From Fodinibacter luteus (GTDB taxonomy: Bacteria > Actinomycetota > Actinomycetes > Actinomycetales > Dermatophilaceae), in NCBI RefSeq assembly GCF_039541575.1, contig NZ_BAABGM010000007.1, positions 171,063 through 235,062 of the forward strand: a DNA stretch of 64,000 nt, read 5' to 3'. Both the position numbers and the translations under genes were made by a program. Within the stretch, counting starts at the first letter, position 1. Every line of letters begins with the position of its first letter. The notes beneath the pieces were generated by a model. The model searched no databases. It saw only the letters and a program-made list of their open reading frames with translations, and had not been told where the DNA came from. Below, piece after piece: positions 33,563-41,065 of the stretch.

Positions 33563-34081
33563 ATGCACTGCCCGTTCTGCCGCCACACCGACTCCCGGGT
33601 CATGGACTCCCGCGCCACCGAGGACGGCTCCTGCATCCGCCGGCGCCGCCAGTGCCCCGAGTGCGGGCGCCGCTTCACCACCGTCGAGACCGCGAGCCTG
33701 TCGGTCGTCAAGCGCTCCGGCGCCACCGAGCCGTTCAGCCGCGCCAAGGTGCTCGTCGGCGTCCGCAAGGCCTGCCAGGGCCGCCCGGTCACCGAGGACG
33801 ACCTGGCCCTGCTCGCCCAGCGCGTCGAGGAGACCATCCGCAGCCAGGGCAGCGCCGAGATCGACGCGCACGAGGTCGGCCTGGCCGTCCTCGAGCCGCT
33901 GCGCGAGCTCGACGAGGTCGCCTACCTGCGCTTCGCGTCCGTCTACCAGGCGTTCGACTCCCTCGAGGACTTCGAGTCCGCCATCACCCTGCTTCGCGCC
34001 GAGCGCGACGCGACCGGGCAGGAGCCACCGGGCCGGATGCCGTCCGCGCACGCGGGTGGGCCGGCCGCCGGTCCCAGCTGA
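33563..34081 (+). CDS. nrdR: Ribonucleotide reductase repressor NrdR
   Basis: An ATP/dATP-sensing repressor of 172 residues. The N terminus is a zinc ribbon with MHCPFC and CPECGRRF and the linker RVMDSRATEDG; residues 50-140 are the ATP cone that reads nucleotide levels (VVKRSGATEPFSRAKVLVGV). The C-terminal tail is variable. The ATG at 33563 follows GAGGGGG. NrdR boxes lie in its own promoter, so it should repress itself and nrdJ downstream when dATP is high. In related genomes it sits near lexA; here 15 kb of accessory genes intervene. Confidence 0.96.
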   Translation: MHCPFCRHTDSRVMDSRATEDGSCIRRRRQCPECGRRFTTVETASLSVVKRSGATEPFSRAKVLVGVRKACQGRPVTEDDLALLAQRVEETIRSQGSAEIDAHEVGLAVLEPLRELDEVAYLRFASVYQAFDSLEDFESAITLLRAERDATGQEPPGRMPSAHAGGPAAGPS

Positions 34082-34204
34082 CCGGCATCCACGGCATCCG
34101 CCACACGAGAGCATCTCCGCAGGTCACCAGCCCTGTCGGACCCCAGCAGGACAATTGAGAACAGGTCACCACCGCCTCCGTGGGGGGCAGAAGGAAGGGA
34201 ACGC

Positions 34205-37177
34205 ATGACCGAGACCGCAGGAGCACGTGCAGGTGCTCGCAAGCCGGCGCGCGGCAGGGGAGTCACCGTCGAGCGCATCTTCACCACGCCCGGCGTCCAC
34301 CCCTACGACCAGGTGACCTGGGAGAAGCGCGACGTCGTCCAGCAGAACTGGAAGACCGGCGCGACGATCTTCGACCAGCGGGGTGTGGAGTTCCCCGACT
34401 TCTGGAGCGTCAACGCCTCCACGATCGTCACGACGAAGTACTTCCGCGGCGCCGTGGGCACCCCTGAGCGTGAGACCGGCCTGCGCCAGCTCATCGACCG
34501 GGTCGTGCTGACCTACGTCAAGGCCGGCAAGGAGCACGGGTACTTCGCGACCGACGACGACGCCACGATCTTCGAGCACGAGCTGACCTACGCCCTGCTG
34601 CACCAGGTGTTCAGCTTCAACTCGCCGGTCTGGTTCAACGTCGGCACCGCCAGCCCGCAGCAGGTCAGCGCCTGCTTCATCCTCAGCGTCGACGACTCGA
34701 TGGACTCGATCCTCAACTGGTACAAGGAGGAGGGCTTCATCTTCAAGGGCGGCTCGGGCGCGGGGCTCAACCTCTCGCGCATCCGCTCCTCCAAGGAGCT
34801 GCTGTCCTCCGGCGGCACGGCCTCCGGCCCGGTCTCCTTCATGCGTGGCGCCGACGCGTCCGCGGGCACCATCAAGTCGGGCGGGGCCACCCGCCGCGCG
34901 GCCAAGATGGTCGTCCTCGACGTCGACCACCCCGACATCGAGGAGTTCGTCGAGACCAAGGCGCGCGAGGAGGACAAGATCCGCGCGCTGCGCGACGCCG
35001 GCTTCGACATGGACCTCGGCGGCAAGGACATCGTGTCCGTGCAGTACCAGAACGCGAACAACTCGGTGCGTGTCACCGACGAGTTCATGCGCGCGGTCGA
35101 GGAGGGCAAGGAGTTCGGCCTCACCTCGCGCAAGGACGGCTCGGTCATCGAGACCGTCGACGCCCGCGAGCTGATGGGCAAGATCGCCAAGGCCGCGTGG
35201 GAGTGCGCCGACCCGGGCATCCAGTACGACGGCACGATCAACGACTGGCACACCAACCCCGAGACCGGCCGCATCACCGCGTCCAACCCGTGCTCGGAGT
35301 ACATGAGCCTCGACAACTCCTCGTGCAACCTGGCCTCGCTGAACCTCCTGAAGTTCCTGCGCGACGACGACACCTTCGACGCGCAGCTGTTCGAGAAGGT
35401 CGTCGAGCTCGTCATCACGGCGATGGACATCTCGATCTGCTTCGCCGACTTCCCGACCGAGTCGATCGGTGAGACCACGCGCGACTACCGCCAGCTCGGC
35501 ATCGGCTACGCCAACCTCGGCGCGCTGCTCATGGCCACCGGCCACGGGTACGACTCCGAGGGTGGCCGCGCCATCGCCGCGTCGATCACCTCGCTGCTCA
35601 CCGGCGCTGCCTACAAGCGCTCCGCCGAGCTCGCCGCGGTCGTCGGCCCGTACGCCGGGTACGCCCGCAACGCCGACGCCCACAAGCGGGTCATGCGCAA
35701 GCACGCCGCCGCCAACGACGCGATCCGCACGGTCAACACGTTCGACAAGGACATCCACCGCGTCGCCACCAAGGCGTGGGATGCCGTGGTCAAGCTCGGT
35801 GAGAAGAACGGCTACCGCAACGCCCAGGCGTCGGTGCTCGCCCCCACCGGAACCATCGGCTTCATGATGGACTGCGACACCACCGGCATCGAGCCCGACT
35901 TCTCGCTGGTGAAGTTCAAGAAGCTCGTCGGTGGCGGGTCGATGCAGATCGTCAACCTCACGATCCCGCGGGCCCTGCGCCAGCTCGGCTACACCGAGGA
36001 GACCGTCGAGGCGATCGTCGAGTTCATCGCCGACAAGGGCCACGTCATCGACGCCCCCGGCCTGAAGCCGGAGCACTACGAGGTCTTCGACACCGCCATG
36101 GGTGCGCGGGCCATCTCCCCGATGGGCCACGTGCGGATGATGGCCGCGGTCCAGCCGTTCCTCTCGGGTGCGATCTCCAAGACGGTCAACCTGCCGGAGA
36201 CGGCGACGGTCGAGGAGATCGAGGAGGTCTACATCCAGGGCTGGAAGATGGGCCTGAAGGCGCTGGCCGTCTACCGCGACAACTGCAAGGTCGGCCAGCC
36301 GCTGTCCGACGGTGGGTCCACCGCCAAGGACGCCGCGGCGGACAAGGCCTCGGCTGCCGTGTCGGCCGCGCAGAAGGAGATCGTGGAGAAGGTCGTCTAC
36401 CGGCCGACCCGCGAGCGCCTGCCGAAGCGCCGCCACTCGCAGACGACGTCGTTCACCGTCGGTGGCGCCGAGGGCTACCTCACGGCCGGCACCTACGACG
36501 ACGGCCGCCTGGGCGAGGTGTTCCTCAAGTTCGGCAAGCAGGGCTCCACGCTCGCCGGTGTCATGGACGCCTTCTCGATCGTCACCTCTGTCGCGCTGCA
36601 GTACGGCGTGCCGCTGGAGACGTTCGTGGAGAAGTTCACGAACATGCGCTTCGAGCCGGCCGGCATGACCGACGACCCCGACGTGCGGATGGCTCAGAGC
36701 CTCATGGACTACGTGTTCCGTCGGCTGGCCCTGGACTACCTCGACTTCGACACCCGCTCCTACATGGGCATCCACTCCGCGGAGGAGCGGGCCCGCCAGC
36801 TCGAGACCGGCTCCTACGCCCCGGTGTCGGACGAGTCGGAGGAGGAGCTCGAGGAGGAGATCGAGTCCCTCAGCCAGGGCATCGGTGCGTCGTCCAAGAA
36901 GTCGGATGCCGTCGCGCCGGCTGAGGCGAAGGCCTCGGCCTCCGCTGCGGCGGGGGAGGGCAAGGAGCTCGACGCCTCGGCGGTGCACTCCGGGGCGGGT
37001 GCGGCCTCGGCCCGTGAGGTCTCCTCGGAGATCCACTCCTCGGCCGACCTGCTCGCGGCGTTCGGTGACTCCAAGGCTGCCGACGCGCCGATGTGCATGA
37101 CCTGCGGGACGAAGATGCGCCCCGCCGGGTCCTGCTACGTCTGCGAAGGCTGCGGCAGCACCAGCGGCTGCAGCTGA
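34205..37177 (+). CDS. nrdJ: Class II (B12-dependent) ribonucleoside-diphosphate reductase
   Basis: Makes deoxyribonucleotides using adenosylcobalamin to generate the radical, with or without oxygen. The protein has 990 residues. It shows the NrdJ pattern: an N-terminal domain (GVEFPDFWSVNAST), FKGGSGAGLNLS, NPCSEYMSLDNSSCNLASLN with active-site cysteine, and PTGTIGFMMDCDTTGIEPDF. The C terminus has an Ala/Ser-rich linker and a cysteine-rich end, CMTCGTKMRPAGSCYVCEGC, the zinc/thiol tail that re-reduces the active site. It follows nrdR by 123 bp and is probably co-transcribed from the NrdR-controlled promoter. No cobalamin riboswitch was seen. The start is ATG after GAAGGAAC. Confidence 0.97.
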   Translation: MTETAGARAGARKPARGRGVTVERIFTTPGVHPYDQVTWEKRDVVQQNWKTGATIFDQRGVEFPDFWSVNASTIVTTKYFRGAVGTPERETGLRQLIDRVVLTYVKAGKEHGYFATDDDATIFEHELTYALLHQVFSFNSPVWFNVGTASPQQVSACFILSVDDSMDSILNWYKEEGFIFKGGSGAGLNLSRIRSSKELLSSGGTASGPVSFMRGADASAGTIKSGGATRRAAKMVVLDVDHPDIEEFVETKAREEDKIRALRDAGFDMDLGGKDIVSVQYQNANNSVRVTDEFMRAVEEGKEFGLTSRKDGSVIETVDARELMGKIAKAAWECADPGIQYDGTINDWHTNPETGRITASNPCSEYMSLDNSSCNLASLNLLKFLRDDDTFDAQLFEKVVELVITAMDISICFADFPTESIGETTRDYRQLGIGYANLGALLMATGHGYDSEGGRAIAASITSLLTGAAYKRSAELAAVVGPYAGYARNADAHKRVMRKHAAANDAIRTVNTFDKDIHRVATKAWDAVVKLGEKNGYRNAQASVLAPTGTIGFMMDCDTTGIEPDFSLVKFKKLVGGGSMQIVNLTIPRALRQLGYTEETVEAIVEFIADKGHVIDAPGLKPEHYEVFDTAMGARAISPMGHVRMMAAVQPFLSGAISKTVNLPETATVEEIEEVYIQGWKMGLKALAVYRDNCKVGQPLSDGGSTAKDAAADKASAAVSAAQKEIVEKVVYRPTRERLPKRRHSQTTSFTVGGAEGYLTAGTYDDGRLGEVFLKFGKQGSTLAGVMDAFSIVTSVALQYGVPLETFVEKFTNMRFEPAGMTDDPDVRMAQSLMDYVFRRLALDYLDFDTRSYMGIHSAEERARQLETGSYAPVSDESEEELEEEIESLSQGIGASSKKSDAVAPAEAKASASAAAGEGKELDASAVHSGAGAASAREVSSEIHSSADLLAAFGDSKAADAPMCMTCGTKMRPAGSCYVCEGCGSTSGCS

Positions 37178-37234
37178 TCTCGACTTGCGCGGCAGTGTCC
37201 CGCACGAGTTGCGGTGACACTCTTCATCGGTTTG

Positions 37235-37301
37235 TCACTTCGAAAGTGATAGTGCGATAAGGACGTCGCCCCGGTCTCCACAGCGGAGACCGGGGCGACG
37301 T
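37235..37301 (+). terminator. nrdJ terminator: 17-bp perfect hairpin
   Basis: ACGTCGCCCCGGTCTCC (37263-37279) pairs perfectly with GGAGACCGGGGCGACGT (37285-37301) around ACAGC, a very stable hairpin 85 bp past nrdJ. A small stem, TCACTT/AAGTGA at 37235-37249, precedes it. The GC drops around the hairpin, and the defence island starts beyond it. Confidence 0.85.
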
Positions 37302-37348
37302 TCGCTGCGAGTTCACAACTGAATAGCAAAGCAAGTGCCGAAAGAGCA

Positions 37349-37378
37349 CGATGCGCCCGGCTGGAACCGGGCGCATCG
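37349..37378. terminator. 12-bp hairpin at the left edge of the island
   Basis: CGATGCGCCCGG (37349-37360) pairs perfectly with CCGGGCGCATCG (37367-37378) around CTGGAA. It follows the nrdJ terminator by 48 bp and precedes the CBASS-like operon. It may be a second insulator, or a remnant of the island boundary. No T-tract is seen. Confidence 0.6.
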
Positions 37379-37425
37379 TCGGCAGAAACAAGTCTGCAGG
37401 TGTTCGAGACCACATCAGATCACGT

Positions 37426-37480
37426 TCCTGTCGTTCGCGTCCAACCTTCGGCGTGTTGTTCGACTTACTAACGACAGGAG
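37426..37480 (+). promoter_or_regulatory. Inverted repeat that could hide the CD-NTase ribosome site
   Basis: TCCTGTCGTT (37426-37435) is perfectly complementary to AACGACAGGA (37470-37479). The right arm contains most of the Shine-Dalgarno sequence AGGAG (37476-37480) of the CD-NTase gene, whose ATG is at 37489. If the RNA folds this way translation would be kept low. A 34-base loop separates the arms, so the fold is only moderately favourable. Confidence 0.5.
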
Positions 37481-37488
37481 CAAAACTG

Positions 37489-39069
37489 ATGGCTGACAAG
37501 GTGATCGACGGCTTCCGAGCCCTCGACGAGAAACTCAAGCTCGACGCGCTCGTGCACGCTCAGGCGCGGCGCATCCGGGCGACCGTGGAGGACGCCCTGA
37601 GGGCTGCGGGTCTGCTGGACACGGCGCTGCTGCAGGGGTCGTACGGGCGCAAGACCATGCGCCCGCCGCTCAAGGACGTCGATCTGGTCGTGGTCCTGCC
37701 GGCTTCGCTGGCGCATCTGCGCACGGAGCAAGGCATGTCGCAATGGGCGTTCAACGGATTCCGCCAAGCCATCGAAGGGGCAGGCGTGCTTCCCGGCGTC
37801 CGCTTCGATGTGCACGAGGAGGCGGCGCACGCGCTGCAGCTGACCGTCCCCGGGGTGGACTTCACCCTGGACCTGGTCCCCGCGTTCGAGACCGAGGAGG
37901 CAGGGCAGGGCTGGCTCTACATCGCCGACCGCGAGCAGGACCAGTGGACCGAGCGGTCCGACGTGCGCCGTCTGCGCGACCGGGTCGCCGCCCGCAACCA
38001 GGGCTGCGGCGGCGTCTGGGTGAACCAGGTGCGCCAGGCAAAGCACTCGCTCGACCATGACCGGGACGTCAAGGGCCTCGTCTGCGGGCTCCTTGTCGAG
38101 TCCCTCGCGTACGAGGCCATCACCACGAGGCTGACGCCGCAGGAGGCCATAGTGCGCATCTTCGCGGCGGGAGCGCAGAAGCTCACGGGTGCCTACGCCG
38201 GGCTTGCCCAGGAAGACCTGACCGCCAAGTGGAGCAGCAGGGACCGCGCGCAGGTGGTTCGGTTCTTCCAGCAGAATCAGCGCTTCGCCGAGGAAGCGAT
38301 GCGGCTGGAGCAGGGCGGAGACGCGATCGCCGCCATGGGCATGTGGCAGGACGTGTTCGGCGACCTGTTCCCCGTGCCGGAGGTCAGCTTTGCAGAGCGT
38401 CTGCGCACGGTCAGCCTGGTCGGCGGCAGCATCACGGCAGATGGTCGGCTGACGACCGCGCCAGGCAATGTGCGACCTGGCCGCCCATGGCGTGCCGTTG
38501 ACAGGGAGGCCGGCGACGCCAAGCTTTCGCCATCGTTCCCGCACTCCAGCGCTGCGGTGCCGACCATGGATGCGCTGCTCGATACCCCAGCTGAAGTGGC
38601 AGCGCTCATGGCGGCTGGCCAGGTGATCTGGGGCGCGGACCGCGTGGTCGGGAGGGAGCTGTGCGGCGGCGCGGCGGCGATGCTCGAGCTGGACCTGCTG
38701 CCCCTGCCCGAGGCTGCCGCTGAAGGGCACTTGAGCGAGCGCGTGAGGGTCGTGGTGACCAGGAAGCGCGAAGTGCTGGTGTACCCGCTCGGCCGTCCCG
38801 AACGGCCGTGGCGTCACCGCAACGACTTCCACCCGAAGATGCTGTGCCTGCAGTTCCCTGGGGATGACGCCGCCCTGCTCTGGCTCTGGCCCGACGGCCT
38901 TGAACCGCTGCTCGCACGTGTGCGGATGCACCTGATGTGCGAGGAGGTCTACCGCCGGGACGGGATCTGGCCCGGAGAGGAGCTGCCGCATGGACGCCCG
39001 GAGAACGGTGTGGTGTGGCCGGTGTCGAGCGAGGCAATGCGGCGCGCCATGCGGCGGTGGGCCCGATGA
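37489..39069 (+). CDS. CD-NTase (cGAS/DncV-like) with a C-terminal E2-like domain
   Basis: A predicted cyclic-oligonucleotide synthase of 526 residues that senses phage infection and makes a second messenger. The nucleotidyltransferase signature is complete: GSYGRKT at residues 50-56, DVD at 63-65 and the third acidic residue in TLDLVPA at 128. Helical CD-NTase core extends to about 300. The last 130 residues resemble a ubiquitin-conjugating (E2) fold as found in type II CBASS: a beta region, VYPLGRPERPWRHR, then FHPKMLCLQFPGD with candidate catalytic Cys453, and EEVYRRDGIWPGEELPHG. The E2 call rests on motif reading only. No separate E1 or JAB gene is present. ATG at 37489 follows AGGAG. The next gene overlaps its stop by four bases. 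Confidence 0.82.
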   Translation: MADKVIDGFRALDEKLKLDALVHAQARRIRATVEDALRAAGLLDTALLQGSYGRKTMRPPLKDVDLVVVLPASLAHLRTEQGMSQWAFNGFRQAIEGAGVLPGVRFDVHEEAAHALQLTVPGVDFTLDLVPAFETEEAGQGWLYIADREQDQWTERSDVRRLRDRVAARNQGCGGVWVNQVRQAKHSLDHDRDVKGLVCGLLVESLAYEAITTRLTPQEAIVRIFAAGAQKLTGAYAGLAQEDLTAKWSSRDRAQVVRFFQQNQRFAEEAMRLEQGGDAIAAMGMWQDVFGDLFPVPEVSFAERLRTVSLVGGSITADGRLTTAPGNVRPGRPWRAVDREAGDAKLSPSFPHSSAAVPTMDALLDTPAEVAALMAAGQVIWGADRVVGRELCGGAAAMLELDLLPLPEAAAEGHLSERVRVVVTRKREVLVYPLGRPERPWRHRNDFHPKMLCLQFPGDDAALLWLWPDGLEPLLARVRMHLMCEEVYRRDGIWPGEELPHGRPENGVVWPVSSEAMRRAMRRWAR

Positions 39070-39698
39070 ACGACGTGGTGCGGAGCTTGCTCGCCCTGGT
39101 GGGACAGGGAACTGGTGCCCTGCTCGGCATCATCTTCACCACGGGTGTCGTCACCGTCGTGGTCACTAAGCTGTTCGACAAGAGTGCCAAGCGCGACGAA
39201 CGAGTACGCGAGGGATACGCCGCGGCGACGGCCGCCCTCGTCGCCTGGGGGGAGTTTCCTTTTCGGGTAGCCCGCCGCACGTCCGACGCGCCCGAGGTCC
39301 TGGCGGCACTTGCGGCCCGCGGACATGACGCTCAGGAGGCGCTGGCCTGCCAGCGCGCGTGGGTTGTTGGCGAGTCCAGGCCGCTCGCCGAGGTATTCGC
39401 CGCGACCGTCGCCGCCCTCAGGCCGCAGGTGGCGGACGCAACCCAGGGGGCGTGGCGACGGCCGGTCGTGGGGTTGGGGGTGGACATGGTGCTCTCCGCC
39501 GGGCCGGCACTGCCCACCGTGCAGCTCGACGAGGCTGTCGACGCCTGGTGCCTTGCCCTCACGTACCGCTTCGGGTGGCGCCGCATCGTGTGCTTGGTTC
39601 CGGGCCTCCTTCGCCGGCGGCTGCACCGGCGGGGCATCCTGCGCAGGCACCCGTCCGGCCATGGCGTGTCCACCGCGGGAGTGGAACTGACCGCCTGA
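39066..39698 (+). CDS. Single-pass membrane protein, likely CBASS effector
   Basis: A protein of 210 residues with one strong membrane helix at about 13-36 (GALLGIIFTTGVVTVVVTKL) and a cytoplasmic, mainly helical domain rich in Ala and Arg. A hydrophobic then basic segment lies near the end (RIVCLVPGLLRRRLHRR) and may be a second membrane contact. No known family is recognised. Its ATG overlaps the CD-NTase stop (ATGA). In CBASS operons the gene coupled to the cyclase is the effector, and membrane-damaging effectors are common, so killing the infected cell by membrane disruption is the most likely role. That role is inference from position and topology. Confidence 0.7.
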   Translation: MNDVVRSLLALVGQGTGALLGIIFTTGVVTVVVTKLFDKSAKRDERVREGYAAATAALVAWGEFPFRVARRTSDAPEVLAALAARGHDAQEALACQRAWVVGESRPLAEVFAATVAALRPQVADATQGAWRRPVVGLGVDMVLSAGPALPTVQLDEAVDAWCLALTYRFGWRRIVCLVPGLLRRRLHRRGILRRHPSGHGVSTAGVELTA

Positions 39699-39704
39699 CC
39701 CAGC

Positions 39705-39737
39705 GGCGCCGTCTCGCAACCCCGGCGAGACGGCGCC
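39705..39737. terminator. Bidirectional terminator between convergent defence operons
   Basis: GGCGCCGTCTCG (39705-39716) pairs perfectly with CGAGACGGCGCC (39726-39737) around a nine-base loop, six bp after the effector stop. It lies between the CBASS-like operon and the end of the McrBC operon and could serve both. The remaining 150 bp to the mcrC stop show no convincing gene. Confidence 0.8.
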
Positions 39738-39889
39738 AACTGCGGTTCACCGGAGGAGGTCGACCAGCCAGGAGGCGATGGTCCAGGCGCCGACCAACCA
39801 GGGGAGACCGTCACCAAATGCGCCGCACGGGGAAGGTAGATGTCCTCGCCCTCGCGGCTGCCGACGCGCAGCCCGGAGGCTCGGCGAGG

Positions 39890-41065
39890 TTAGATGCCCG
39901 CGGCGATGAGGCGAGCGAGGTCGGCAGTCTCGGCTAGCAGGTCCGCTGGCTCCCGTGTGAGATCGAGGGTGTGCTGGAGAATCTCGACGCCGTTGTTGCG
40001 GACGACGTGGCTCGTTGCGGGCTCGTTGCCCTTGGCGTAGACGAGGTGGCCGCGTGCCAGGTCGAGTGCGGTGCAGTACGCCAGCATCTGGTACAGGTCG
40101 GCGTACGGGAACCCTGAGGGCTTCTCCGCCTTGTACTTCGCGTCGACGACGGCAGCTACATGCCCCGATGCGCGATACCACACGAGGTCTGGCTTCATGG
40201 TGATGTGGCCGGCCTCGTCAAGGTGCCATCGGTCCTGAGCGCGACAGTGCCCTCCGTGCGTGCTCAATGCGGTTCCCAGAGAGGCCGTGACAAAGTCCTC
40301 GAACACCTTGGCCATGTCGAGCACGAACCCGTTGACGAGAACGGTCCCAGCCGTCTGGTCCACTGACCCACCTCGTAGGACGAGCTCGGCGAGGCGCAGC
40401 GCGACGTGGTACCGGGCGTTGAGGCGGGACGCCCGCCACTGCGGCAGGTTCCGACCTGGCCGTGCGGGGGTGACGTCGGCCATGGACCTGACGAGCCGAC
40501 GGAGTTGCTGACGGGCGATCGGCCCGACCTGGGGGATCTTGAGGAGAACCTCCGCAGCCCCGCGAAGCAGCCGGTTCTCGGCGATGTCGATGTCGTACTC
40601 GTCGTACCGCACTTCGAGGGGGATAGCGAGGCCGAAGCGCCGCGACAGCTGGTCGCTGCTTCGGAGCCGCCCCCGCAGCACGGGCAGCGCCTCCTCGACC
40701 TGGCGGTAGCCCTGCAGCAGCCCCTGTTCTGTTGCCCGGCTGGCTTGTCGCGCGAAGGCCGCCGCAAGGGCACTGAGCAGGTCCGGCTCCTCGTGCAGCG
40801 CAAGGTCCTCATCTCGCCATATCTTCTGGTCCCGGGCGAACCCGATGAGGAAGAACAGTCGGCGGATGTCAAGCTTCGGGGCGATCCACAGCTCGACCCC
40901 GGCGACCTCGGCGACCCCGACCTTCCCCGCGGGACCAAGGGTCCACCATCCGGTTGCGAGTGACGGCACTGCCGTCACGATGCCGCTGTTGCGCAGCGCG
41001 ACCCCGACCCGGTCGTCGATGGCCACGTCGACGGGCGGGCCGTTTTCGGTCAGGTCGATCCGCAC
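39890..41065 (-). CDS. mcrC: McrC nuclease subunit of the McrBC modification-dependent restriction system
   Basis: Partners with McrB to cut DNA carrying modified cytosines. The protein has 391 residues. The N-terminal beta-rich domain includes GVELWIAPKLDIRRLFFLIG and the adaptor region. The C-terminal PD-(D/E)xK nuclease has MKPDLVWYR and VVDAKYKA, the metal-binding Asp and D-x-K pair, followed by DLYQMLAYC. The GTG start shares one base with the mcrB stop (TAGTG), so translation is coupled. It is the last gene of the six-gene operon and ends 152 bp from the terminator. Confidence 0.92.
   Translation of the reverse strand: MRIDLTENGPPVDVAIDDRVGVALRNSGIVTAVPSLATGWWTLGPAGKVGVAEVAGVELWIAPKLDIRRLFFLIGFARDQKIWRDEDLALHEEPDLLSALAAAFARQASRATEQGLLQGYRQVEEALPVLRGRLRSSDQLSRRFGLAIPLEVRYDEYDIDIAENRLLRGAAEVLLKIPQVGPIARQQLRRLVRSMADVTPARPGRNLPQWRASRLNARYHVALRLAELVLRGGSVDQTAGTVLVNGFVLDMAKVFEDFVTASLGTALSTHGGHCRAQDRWHLDEAGHITMKPDLVWYRASGHVAAVVDAKYKAEKPSGFPYADLYQMLAYCTALDLARGHLVYAKGNEPATSHVVRNNGVEILQHTLDLTREPADLLAETADLARLIAAGI

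Noticed and set aside
33189..34204. Cobalamin riboswitch ahead of nrdJ
   Set aside because: No B12-box sequence was found; control appears to be by NrdR boxes.
34166..37036. Minus-strand open frame of 956 codons opposite nrdJ
   Set aside because: nrdJ is unmistakable on the other strand, and the antisense product is low-complexity Arg/Gly/Val/Asp.
39747..40181. Small membrane peptide ending GAWTIASWLVDLLR after mcrC
   Set aside because: No start codon with a ribosome site in frame; most of it overlaps the mcrC 3' end.
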